In this document: positions 1-6,297 of the stretch, in pieces | Layout: every line of letters begins with the position of its first letter | Numbering within the stretch: the first letter of the stretch is position 1 | Assembly (NCBI GenBank): GCA_026786325.1 | Contig: JAJAYH010000400.1 | Location: 1 to 10,949, forward strand | From: Alkalinema sp. CAN_BIN05 | GTDB lineage: Bacteria; Cyanobacteriota; Cyanobacteriia; Leptolyngbyales; Leptolyngbyaceae | Length of the DNA: 10,949 nt | Direction of reading: 5' to 3' | Made by a program: the position numbers and the translations under genes | The notes under the pieces: generated by a model | Seen by the model: only the letters and a program-made list of their open reading frames with translations | The model's database searches: none | What the model was told of the DNA's origin: nothing

Positions 1-141
1 ACTTTGGGGGTGTTGTGGCGATCGCGAACTCCTGAACATTACAGCGAACACTCACATTTTGGCGTAGAGGCGGCTGAAATTTATTGGCACTTTGTCGATG
101 TGATTTGGATTGTTTTGTTTGTTATTCTATATCTCTTCTAG
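1..141 (+). CDS. ctaE: cytochrome c oxidase subunit III, C-terminal end (partial)
   Basis: Only the last 46 codons are present; the 5' part lies before the window. Frame 1 reads to a TAG and includes HFGVEAAEIYWHFVDVIW followed by a hydrophobic run ending ILYLF. The E-A-A-x-Y-W-H-F-V-D-V-x-W block is the well-known last transmembrane segment of subunit III of haem-copper oxidases. The enzyme sits in the thylakoid or plasma membrane and reduces oxygen at the end of respiration. Subunit III is normally the last gene of a ctaCDE cluster, so the terminator just downstream probably ends that operon. The alternative is a quinol oxidase subunit III, which is less likely because the motif matches the cytochrome c type in cyanobacteria. 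Confidence 0.88.
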   Translation, partial: TLGVLWRSRTPEHYSEHSHFGVEAAEIYWHFVDVIWIVLFVILYLF

Positions 142-165
142 AGACGCAGCATAACTGAATTATTT

Positions 166-200
166 AAAAAACCTCCTGCATGATAAATGGGAGGTTTTTT
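166..200. terminator. bidirectional rho-independent-type terminator
   Basis: A perfect 11-bp inverted repeat: AAAAAACCTCC at 166-176 and GGAGGTTTTTT at 190-200, with a 13-nt loop. On either strand the hairpin is followed by a T run, so it can stop transcription of the oxidase gene from the left and of the debranching-enzyme gene from the right. The two genes converge on it. Confidence 0.85.
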
Positions 201-259
201 TAACTTTTAAGGCACCAGATTTAAATCTAATGCCATACGCGATCGTTCAATTCATATCC

Positions 260-2719
260 CTAAGCCTCAATTACAACCCGTAAATTTCCTCGTTTACGAA
301 TGACTCGACAGGATGTTGTCGTGCCGCTGCGTTCTTTCGCCGATCCACCTTGACGAATGAACTCTAAATCCACCAAAGTCGATCCCACATGTAAATTGGT
401 AATCGTCAAATGTTGAATATTGGCCGGCAATGCAGGATCAATAATTCGTAAACAATTTGCAGGTGCATCTGGAACCAAATTGGTCATCATTTGCAACAAC
501 TGAAACACCGTTCCCGTCGCCCATGCCTGAGGAGAACAGGCTACAGGATAGCGCACAGGTTCACTATCGCCCTGACGCTCATAACCACAAAATAACTCCG
601 GTGGACGTTGATACGGTTGGCGTAAGGTCATATCCAATAATGCTTGGCCTAGTTCTAGTGCATGATCCACATGACCGAGCGATCGTAATCCTAAAGCAAT
701 CATGCCATTGTCATGGGGCCATACCGAACCCAAGTGATATCCCATGGGATTGTAAGCTGGCGAGAAACTACTGAGAGTCCGAATGCCCCAACCATTGAAC
801 ATATCGGGGGCTTGGAGCCGTTCAGCGACACTTTTGGATTTGTCCTCGTCTAAAATTCCAAGATTCAAACAATGGCCGGGATTTGACGTGATGCTATCTA
901 CCATTTTGCCATCGCCATCAAGTGCTAAAGCAATAAATCCTTCATCCTCCATCCAGAAATCCTTATTAAACCGTTCCTTCAATTGGTCAGCTTCTTCTTT
1001 CCATCGATCGCCCAAATCAGGACGTTTGCGACCATGAGCCAGTTCACTCATACGCATTTTTGCCGCATAGACATAGCCTTGAACCTCACACAATGCGATC
1101 GGTCCTGTTGCCATTTTGCCATTACGATCGACAATACAATCGCCAGAATCTTTCCAACCTTGATTAACCAAGCCGCGCTTCGATCGTTTGTTGTAGCTGA
1201 GATAACCTGTTTCCGCAATTTCCCGATCGATCCAACACATCGCCGCCAGCGCATTTTCCCACAATCGTTCGGTGGTTTCCCGATCGCCCGTCCAAGCGTA
1301 GTATTCGGCATAGAGCATTAACCACAGCGGCGTTGCATCAACAGTTCCGTAGTAGGGCGTATGGGGAATTTTTTCACAGCGAGCCAGTTCCCCAAGGCGG
1401 ATTTCATGGAGGATTTTTCCCGGTTCTTCTTCACGCCAATCGTCGTCGTCTTTTCCTTGGTAATGGGCCAGGACCGTTAAAGTATCACGGGCGATCGCTG
1501 GATTGAGAATTAAACATTGGGACGCAGCAATGATGGAATCTCGACCAAACAAAGTACAAAACCACGGAACTCCTGCCGATAGAACTTTCCCTTGTTCAAA
1601 GGTCTGGCGTAGTAAGTAAATATCTTGTTCTGCTCGTTCGATCACTTGATTAATAGCTTTATTGTCGGTGCGAATTTGGGTGGCTGAAGCGCGCCATTCC
1701 TGTTCCTCCATCATCTCTGCGGCTTTAGCCTGGACTAAGGTCGTGGGCACGGGAACGCGGGAAACGGGTTGGCTGTTGGCGAGTAAACTAATCCGGTAAC
1801 TGAGGCGTTCGGTGGCATGAGATTCGAGTTCGATACGCCAGAGGGCCGTGTAACCTTTGAAGGCTTGGGGTTGGTTGTGGAAAAACTGGATATGAGATTC
1901 CATAATGCTGCCATCAAGACCTTGATAGGCCATGCTCATTTCGCTCGGGTCTTCGTACAGAGCATACCCTTCAATAGGAGGCATTGATGGGTCGTTGGTT
2001 GTGCGTCGCATGACTCGCCGTAGCAGTTGCCCATGTTCTTTACGATCGAAGCCCCGAATTTCAAATAAATCAGTAAAGTCTGCATCAAAGCTCAAACTCA
2101 AATCAAACGCCACGGAGTCCGGTCCGTAATTTGTTAAGGTAATTTCTTCAAACAATCCGCCATTTAATACTAATTCCCGCTGAATTCCAATGGTCTCGGC
2201 AGGGATCTCGTCTAGACGCGGATTTGCGCAGAGGACAGATAGGGAAAACCCTCGTTGAGCGGTACTGCTGAGCAGAATGGGCGATCGGTGGTTGAGTTGT
2301 AATTCCAGCCGACTTAGGAAGCGTGAGTCACGGCAAAACAGTCCCATGCTAGTGACAACGCCATCATCTAGACAGCCTGAAATATTTCCTAAGGTGTCTG
2401 TAATTAAAAATAGATCGTCATCTTTCACCGTCAATGTCTGTTGCATCCGATCGCTGAAGCTACAGCCCCAAGTAGGAATGGGAAATTCCTCTGCTGATGC
2501 ATAGACCCTGCGATCGACTTCGACGACTTTTTCTATGACATTACAAGTCATCGGGTCGTGAGGAGGATTGGTGACAGCAATGGTGTTGACAGCAATGGTG
2601 TTGATCTCTGAAGTGATGAGTTCTGAGGAATTCGGCGATACTGATTGCTGTACGGTGTCAGATTTGGGTTGCAATTTAGCTTGTAATTTATTAGTGGTGC
2701 TTTTCGATTGAGATGGCAT
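260..2719 (-). CDS. glycogen debranching protein (amylo-alpha-1,6-glucosidase type)
   Basis: About 819 residues. An N-terminal stretch of roughly 60 residues is Ser/Thr/Asn-rich with no recognisable fold. It is followed by a beta-rich domain like the glycogen-debranching N-terminal domain (roughly 95-320; DTLGNISG and GLFCRDSRFLSRLEL) and an (alpha/alpha)6-barrel domain (roughly 350-770). The barrel carries TLFGRDSI near residue 390, YYGTVDATPLW, GLVNQGWKDSGD, GYHLGSVWPHDNG and SPQAWATG, which are hallmarks of amylo-alpha-1,6-glucosidase-like proteins. By family it removes alpha-1,6 branch stubs from glycogen or related glucans; the exact substrate is unproven, and it is unrelated in fold to GlgX or isoamylase. 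The start at ATG 2719 is preferred because GGAG (2725-2728) lies five bases upstream. A GTG at 2725 would overlap that ribosome-binding site and adds only two residues. It converges on the oxidase gene and is divergent from the deaminase gene. Confidence 0.85.
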   Translation of the reverse strand: MPSQSKSTTNKLQAKLQPKSDTVQQSVSPNSSELITSEINTIAVNTIAVTNPPHDPMTCNVIEKVVEVDRRVYASAEEFPIPTWGCSFSDRMQQTLTVKDDDLFLITDTLGNISGCLDDGVVTSMGLFCRDSRFLSRLELQLNHRSPILLSSTAQRGFSLSVLCANPRLDEIPAETIGIQRELVLNGGLFEEITLTNYGPDSVAFDLSLSFDADFTDLFEIRGFDRKEHGQLLRRVMRRTTNDPSMPPIEGYALYEDPSEMSMAYQGLDGSIMESHIQFFHNQPQAFKGYTALWRIELESHATERLSYRISLLANSQPVSRVPVPTTLVQAKAAEMMEEQEWRASATQIRTDNKAINQVIERAEQDIYLLRQTFEQGKVLSAGVPWFCTLFGRDSIIAASQCLILNPAIARDTLTVLAHYQGKDDDDWREEEPGKILHEIRLGELARCEKIPHTPYYGTVDATPLWLMLYAEYYAWTGDRETTERLWENALAAMCWIDREIAETGYLSYNKRSKRGLVNQGWKDSGDCIVDRNGKMATGPIALCEVQGYVYAAKMRMSELAHGRKRPDLGDRWKEEADQLKERFNKDFWMEDEGFIALALDGDGKMVDSITSNPGHCLNLGILDEDKSKSVAERLQAPDMFNGWGIRTLSSFSPAYNPMGYHLGSVWPHDNGMIALGLRSLGHVDHALELGQALLDMTLRQPYQRPPELFCGYERQGDSEPVRYPVACSPQAWATGTVFQLLQMMTNLVPDAPANCLRIIDPALPANIQHLTITNLHVGSTLVDLEFIRQGGSAKERSGTTTSCRVIRKRGNLRVVIEA
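2572..2604. repeat. 15-bp perfect tandem repeat inside the debranching-protein gene
   Basis: Two full copies of GACAGCAATGGTGTT (2573-2587 and 2588-2602), extended by one matching base to the left and by GA to the right. On the minus strand it encodes NTIAV twice in the low-complexity N-terminal tail. The period is a multiple of three, so a change in copy number would keep the frame. Confidence 0.9.
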
Positions 2720-2815
2720 GGTCACTCCAGCGAATCTAATGAAGTAGTTGCAGTCTTTTAAACTACGGCAGAGTTGTGTGAAAGCCTCGTTCTTTAGAAA
2801 GCTTTAAGAATCCTT

Positions 2816-2821
2816 ATTATA
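2816..2821 (-). promoter_or_regulatory. possible -10 element for the debranching-protein gene
   Basis: The minus strand reads TATAAT exactly, about 97 bases upstream of the ATG at 2719. No good -35 hexamer lies 16-18 bases further upstream (TCGCAA at the 17-bp position), so this is only a candidate promoter. Confidence 0.3.
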
Positions 2822-2887
2822 AAGTAGGTTTTTTATTGTTGCGACATAATACGAATTAGCTCCCTTCCTAGATTAGTTGAAGTCTGG

Positions 2888-3057
2888 ATGTCCTGGCATG
2901 AAAAAACGTTGTCTAAGTTATGGCAAATGCCTGAAAAATTGGCTATGATGTTTGGTTAAGGAATCCTGAATACTATCAAGATTACGTGTTTGCGTTTGGG
3001 TTGATGTCCTCTACTTTAGCTGTGTTTGATTGGTTTATTCTTCGATCCGATCGTTGA
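2888..3057 (+). pseudogene. possible small membrane-protein gene broken by a 1-base frameshift
   Basis: From ATG 2888 one frame reads MSWHEKTLSKLWQMPEKLAMMFG and then stops at 2957-2959. In the next frame the text continues as WLRNPEYYQDYVFAFG, then LMSSTLAVFDWFIL and RSDR, to a TGA at 3055-3057. Adding one T to the TTT at 2951-2953 joins them into a single 56-residue protein whose second half has a hydrophobic, membrane-helix-like run. The second part has no ATG start of its own other than an internal one. I do not recognise the family. It may be a decayed gene, a sequencing or assembly error in a T run, or a chance reading. No strong ribosome-binding site is visible before 2888. Confidence 0.35.
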
Positions 3058-3177
3058 ACGAATCTAGCGTCAATACATTCACATTAAGACTGGATTGTCG
3101 TTGAGATTACGAACAATCTGCATCGCGCTAACCTTAGGTGAAACAGGCTAATTTCAGACTAGGTATTGTGCCTGTGT

Positions 3178-3232
3178 TGCTCAATCTATTTATCCTGCTC
3201 AATCTATTTATCCCTGTTTAATCTATCTATCC
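3178..3232. repeat. 18-bp tandem repeat upstream of the deaminase gene
   Basis: Two identical copies of TGCTCAATCTATTTATCC (3178-3195 and 3196-3213) are followed by a degenerate third copy, CTGTTTAATCTATCTATCC (3214-3232). The array ends three bases before the ribosome-binding site region AAAGAGGTG. It therefore lies in the 5' leader or promoter of the deaminase gene and could influence its expression. Confidence 0.85.
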
Positions 3233-3247
3233 CTAAAGAGGTGTCCT

Positions 3248-4285
3248 GTGGCTCTGTATGCAGATCTTCATCGTCACTTAGGTGGCTCCGTCGTACCCAG
3301 AATTTTGTGGCGTTATTTAGAGCGTAGTCAGTCTAGTTTAACGGGTCAGTTTGAAACTTATGCCAATTTTGAAACGTTTTACACTCGTCCGCGAAATACC
3401 TTAGAAGAATATCTTGAGCTTCATAGTTTGGTGGAAAAAGTCCAAACACCTGAAAGTTTGCCGTACTTTATTTGTCGGCTTTTACGGGGTGCCTATATTT
3501 TTGAAAATCTGGCTTATTTAGAACTCCGATCGACTCCTTATCTGCGGACCGATGAAACGCGTTCTCAAGGCGATCGGATTGAACAAATGAGTGAAATCGT
3601 TGAAATTATTGGTCAAGCGGCTCGTCAGGTGGAATATCCGATTGTGATGAGTCAAATTGTTTGTATGCACACAAAATTGCCCTATGACGTAAATAAGGCG
3701 ATCGTGGATTTAGCGATTAATCATCCGCAGTTTGTCTGTGGTATTGATTTGGCGGGGAGCGATCGGTTGTATGGCGAGCGGATGCCTGAGTTTGTTAAGC
3801 TCTATGCCTATGCGCGTAATCATGGTGTGAAAACGACAGGACATTTGTATGAGACGGTTAATGGTTGCTATCCTGAATTGTTGCCATATTTGATGCGGAT
3901 TGGTCACGGGATTCAAATTCCGATGAAGTATCCTGAATTGTTAAAAGAGATTGCGACTAATGGTCAATGTTTGGAAGTCTGCCCTTCAACTTATCCAAAA
4001 ACAGGAACATTGAAAGATATTTCTGAATTGAAGGTGGTGTTCGATCGTTGTTTTGATGCGGGCGTTGATATTGCGATTTGCACAGACAATGCTGGATTGC
4101 ATAATGTTCGATTGACTCAGGAATACGAGAATCTTTTGACTCTTGATATTATTGGGTTTGAAGAACTCCAAGCCTGCCAAGAATCTGCCTTCCGCCATGG
4201 CTTTGCTTGGGGTTATCAAGAGCGTCCGGCATCAATGCTCAGTCGGTTGATGCAATGGGAGGGGAGTGGGGCTGTAGTAAACTAG
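3248..4285 (+). CDS. adenosine deaminase family protein
   Basis: 345 residues, usual length for the family. The start is GTG 3248 with AAAGAGGTG ending 4-5 bases upstream. It is a metal-dependent TIM-barrel hydrolase. The two N-terminal ligands are in DLHRHLGG (H8, H10), a third ligand and the catalytic Glu are in GHLYE (H199, E202; HAGE in classical enzymes), RIGHG holds H220, and CTDN holds the metal-binding D280. GIDLAGSD also matches the family. Classical adenosine deaminases have a second Asp after D280 that contacts purine N7; here it is N281. All metal and proton-transfer residues are kept, so an active deaminase is likely, but the substrate may not be adenosine. By family the reaction is hydrolytic removal of an amino group from a purine or related base in the cytoplasm. 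It stands alone, followed by gene remnants. Confidence 0.82.
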   Translation: MALYADLHRHLGGSVVPRILWRYLERSQSSLTGQFETYANFETFYTRPRNTLEEYLELHSLVEKVQTPESLPYFICRLLRGAYIFENLAYLELRSTPYLRTDETRSQGDRIEQMSEIVEIIGQAARQVEYPIVMSQIVCMHTKLPYDVNKAIVDLAINHPQFVCGIDLAGSDRLYGERMPEFVKLYAYARNHGVKTTGHLYETVNGCYPELLPYLMRIGHGIQIPMKYPELLKEIATNGQCLEVCPSTYPKTGTLKDISELKVVFDRCFDAGVDIAICTDNAGLHNVRLTQEYENLLTLDIIGFEELQACQESAFRHGFAWGYQERPASMLSRLMQWEGSGAVVN

Positions 4286-4286
4286 A

Positions 4287-4475
4287 ACGATCGAAACTGT
4301 TGAGTTTCTTCCATTAGAAACGCAGGATGCCTTGATTAGGGTAATTCAAAATCAGTTGTGAGATAAATGCCGATCGTTATTAGTCGATTCTGTTAAAGAA
4401 TCTGAAGCACATTTCAATTCAAGTAATACTAACCGGAGAAGTGCAGCAGATTTGATGGCGGAGTTGGAAGATTAA
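4287..4475 (+). pseudogene. antitoxin-like gene remnant
   Basis: One frame reads TIETVEFLPLETQDALIRVI then QNQL, a TGA stop (4359-4361), then DKCRSLLVDSVKESEA, HFNSSNTNRRSAADLMAELED and TAA. The same frame continues on both sides of the stop. The pattern (a leucine-rich first half with LPLETQ, a basic linker, SVKESEA and a C-terminal ADLMAEL) resembles short type II antitoxin-like proteins that are common in cyanobacteria; this is from memory and not checked. There is no ATG, and the frame begins right after the deaminase stop. An ATG overlapping the TAA (TAATG, 4475-4477) opens only a 7-codon frame, as if a partner toxin gene had also been lost. Confidence 0.5.
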
Positions 4476-4494
4476 TGGAATTAATTTGGTGTCC

Positions 4495-4713
4495 CTAAAA
4501 ATACTCCGCCGCAAACTTCAGCAAAATCTCCCTATGAGGAGGCCCGATCGGACGTACTTGATTTGCTTTGACGGAGAACCTACAGCCTTACTTCAACTCC
4601 AACTCCACCTGACCCAACACAGCAATCTCCGGCGTTTCCCCAGTTCAACATGACCGCCAAAAAAGCCCCAATATCCCGGATACCAAATCGTCGGAATATT
4701 AGATTGTGGGGTT
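4495..4713 (-). pseudogene. Nudix hydrolase gene remnant
   Basis: Directly after the Rrf2 stop, the minus strand reads RTPQSNIPTIWYPGYWGFF then GGHVELG. This matches the segment before and into the Nudix box of Nudix hydrolases (IPTI...PG.WGFFGGH.E.GE). The frame breaks at GGGG (4638-4641): one more G would give GETPEIAVLGQVELELK. That frame meets a TAA (4588-4590) and then continues to RPIGPPHREILLKFAAEYF and TAG (4495-4497), which looks like the C-terminal end of such proteins. The N-terminus, the Nudix R-E-x-x-E-E residues and much of the middle are missing or altered. It is therefore a degraded gene with a frameshift, a stop and probably a deletion. Confidence 0.55.
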
Positions 4714-5154
4714 CTAGACAATGAAACTTGCATCACTTCCTTGCGCCGCTTGCCAGCTTCTCGCATCGTAATACAGATCTTCAAGCGTAATACTTTCAAG
4801 TGCTGCCTGAACTTTTTGATGGAGCCGATTCCAAACCGCAAACGTGACCCAATCCTCTGCGTCCTCATGGCGAATCTGGTGGGGCAACGGCTGGACCGAC
4901 TCGCCCACCGCTAATAAAATCTGGCCCAACGTAATTTTGGCAGGCGATCGCATTAACTGATACCCGCCCTGCGCACCCCGCACCGATCGGACCAACTCCG
5001 CTTTCCTCATTTCAATCAGGAGTTTCTCTAAGTACGGTGCAGGCAATTCCTGACGAAGGGCGATCGCATTTACCGAGGCTGGCCCATAATGCGGTTGAAA
5101 CGTGAGATCGAGTAATGCTTTAACACTGTAATGACCACGAGTCGTCAGTTTCAT
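4714..5154 (-). CDS. Rrf2 family transcriptional regulator
   Basis: 146 residues, normal length for the family. It has an N-terminal winged helix (MKLTTRGHYSVKALLDL; recognition region LPAPYLEKLLIEMRKAELV), the wing signature VRGAQGGYQL, and a C-terminal part with LEDLYYDARSW. Rrf2 proteins bind DNA as dimers and often sense iron-sulfur status or redox through three cysteines near residues 90-105. This protein has no cysteine at all, so it cannot hold an IscR-style cluster by cysteine ligands; its signal is unknown. ATG 5154 is the natural start for the family, though no strong ribosome-binding site precedes it. It is divergent from queG with a 69-bp gap that contains an inverted repeat, a possible autoregulatory operator. 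Confidence 0.88.
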   Translation of the reverse strand: MKLTTRGHYSVKALLDLTFQPHYGPASVNAIALRQELPAPYLEKLLIEMRKAELVRSVRGAQGGYQLMRSPAKITLGQILLAVGESVQPLPHQIRHEDAEDWVTFAVWNRLHQKVQAALESITLEDLYYDARSWQAAQGSDASFIV

Positions 5155-5162
5155 AGAATACT

Positions 5163-5178
5163 GGTTGATAATCCAACC
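5163..5178. promoter_or_regulatory. inverted repeat, possible regulator operator
   Basis: GGTTG (5163-5167), six bases, CAACC (5174-5178), starting eight bases upstream of the Rrf2 start codon in the shared rrf2-queG promoter gap. Its size and place would suit a dimeric regulator acting on one or both genes. The arms are only 5 bp, so chance is possible. Confidence 0.3.
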
Positions 5179-5205
5179 TCAGTTTCCCACAGCACCCTTG
5201 AACAG

Positions 5206-5231
5206 CCACATTGAATAACCACATTGAATAA
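5206..5231. repeat. 13-bp tandem duplication spanning the queG start
   Basis: CCACATTGAATAA occurs twice in direct succession (5206-5218 and 5219-5231). The second copy contains the TTG start codon of queG (5224-5226). The first copy offers the same TTG (5211-5213) in another frame, opening a 6-codon frame that stops at 5229-5231, over the real start. Confidence 0.9.
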
Positions 5232-6234
5232 CCCAAGCCGATCGCAAATTCAGCAAAAACTCTTCGATCTCGATTTCCATAAAGTCGGGTTCGCTCGGCT
5301 GTCTGATTGGGATCACGAAACCCCTGAACAACTCCAAACCTGGTTAGAAAAGGGCTACCAAGCTGACATGAATTGGATGAACGCCCCACGCCGACAGGAT
5401 GTGCGTACTCTTCTCCCCGAAGCCAAATCCATCATTTGTGTCGCACTCAACTACTACACCGATCGCGATCGTCCCAATACCCCCAACCACGCCAAAATCT
5501 CCCGCTACGGTTGGGGTCGCGACTATCACAAAATATTGCACAAACGCCTCAAAGCCTTTTCTCTCTGGCTCGAAAGCCAAGATCCCACCATCAAAACCCG
5601 CTACTACGCCGACACTGGACCCATTCAAGACAAGCTCTGGGCACAACGATCGGGCCTCGGCTGGGTGGCCAAAAACAGCAACGTCATTACCCGCGAATTT
5701 GGTTCCTGGGTTTTCCTTGGCGAAATTCTTACAACCTTAGACCTCGAACCTGATGCGCCTCACGCCCAACATTGTGGTACTTGCACCCGCTGCATTGATG
5801 CCTGCCCGACAACTGCGATCGTTGCGCCTCATATTGTCGATGCCAATCGCTGTATCGCTTACCACACCATTGAAAACCGGGCCGAAACTATCCCAGAACC
5901 GATCGCTCAAAACCTGAATGGCTGGGTAGCCGGCTGTGATATTTGCCAAGACGTTTGCCCCTGGAATATTAGTTTTGCGACTCCGACCCATTTGCCAGAT
6001 TTCCAACCCTACGAATGGAACATCGCCCCGACGCTTACCGAACTCGCCAATCTTTCCCAAGAAGACTACGATCGTCGATTTCCCGCCTCTGCGTTGCGAC
6101 GCATCAAGCCCGACATGCTGCGTCGTAATGCGACAGCCAACCTCAACAATCTCTCATCCAGCCTCACACCCAGCGAATTCCAGGAATTTCCTAACAGTTC
6201 GGACATTCTCACCTCGCCGGGTGACAGCGATTAG
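5224..6234 (+). CDS. queG: epoxyqueuosine reductase
   Basis: 336 residues. It catalyses the last step of queuosine synthesis, the cobalamin-dependent reduction of epoxyqueuosine to queuosine at the wobble position of GUN-anticodon tRNAs in the cytoplasm. Visible features are the N-terminal QueG/DUF1730 region (FHKVGFARLSDWD, PEAKSIICVALNYY), the active-site segment YADTGPIQDKLWAQRSGLGW with the likely catalytic D130, and two ferredoxin-like 4Fe-4S motifs: C184-x2-C187-x2-C190-x3-C194-P, and C238-x2-C241-x3-C245-P. The start is a TTG at 5224, because a stop lies three codons upstream in frame and the first in-frame ATG would remove about 48 conserved residues. No clear ribosome-binding site is seen, and the start sits in a 13-bp tandem duplication. 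It is divergent from the Rrf2 gene and followed 63 bases later by dnaJ. Confidence 0.93.
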   Translation: MNNPSRSQIQQKLFDLDFHKVGFARLSDWDHETPEQLQTWLEKGYQADMNWMNAPRRQDVRTLLPEAKSIICVALNYYTDRDRPNTPNHAKISRYGWGRDYHKILHKRLKAFSLWLESQDPTIKTRYYADTGPIQDKLWAQRSGLGWVAKNSNVITREFGSWVFLGEILTTLDLEPDAPHAQHCGTCTRCIDACPTTAIVAPHIVDANRCIAYHTIENRAETIPEPIAQNLNGWVAGCDICQDVCPWNISFATPTHLPDFQPYEWNIAPTLTELANLSQEDYDRRFPASALRRIKPDMLRRNATANLNNLSSSLTPSEFQEFPNSSDILTSPGDSD

Positions 6235-6251
6235 GGCATTATACTAGTGAT

Positions 6252-6272
6252 AAGAATTCATTAAAGAATTCA
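6252..6272. repeat. direct repeat in the dnaJ leader
   Basis: AAGAATTCA occurs at 6252-6260 and 6264-6272, a 12-bp period, 26 bases before the dnaJ start. The GAATTC cores also form an inverted repeat. A -10-like TATACT (6240-6245) lies just upstream, but without a good -35 box. It is not a CIRCE element, the usual HrcA operator of heat-shock genes. Confidence 0.45.
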
Positions 6273-6297
6273 CCCAAAGACTAAAGAGAGGACGATC

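Larger units (their letters stand above)
2726..3247. other. divergent intergenic region (522 bp)
   Basis: The spacer between the debranching-protein gene and the deaminase gene. It holds the candidate minus-strand -10 box, the possible frameshifted small gene at 2888-3057, and the 18-bp tandem repeat just before the deaminase start. I found no tRNA, terminator or mobile-element ends in it. Confidence 0.6.

Noticed and set aside
260..2719. Several plus-strand open frames opposite the debranching gene
   Set aside because: They lack recognisable domains and oppose a complete, well-conserved gene.
4475..4498. ATG overlapping the antitoxin-like stop, as a toxin gene start
   Set aside because: The frame closes after seven codons and nothing toxin-like follows in any frame, so no gene is annotated.
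4593..4868. A 91-residue minus-strand open frame
   Set aside because: Its first half is an out-of-frame reading of the Rrf2 gene; only the second half (the Nudix remnant) is meaningful.
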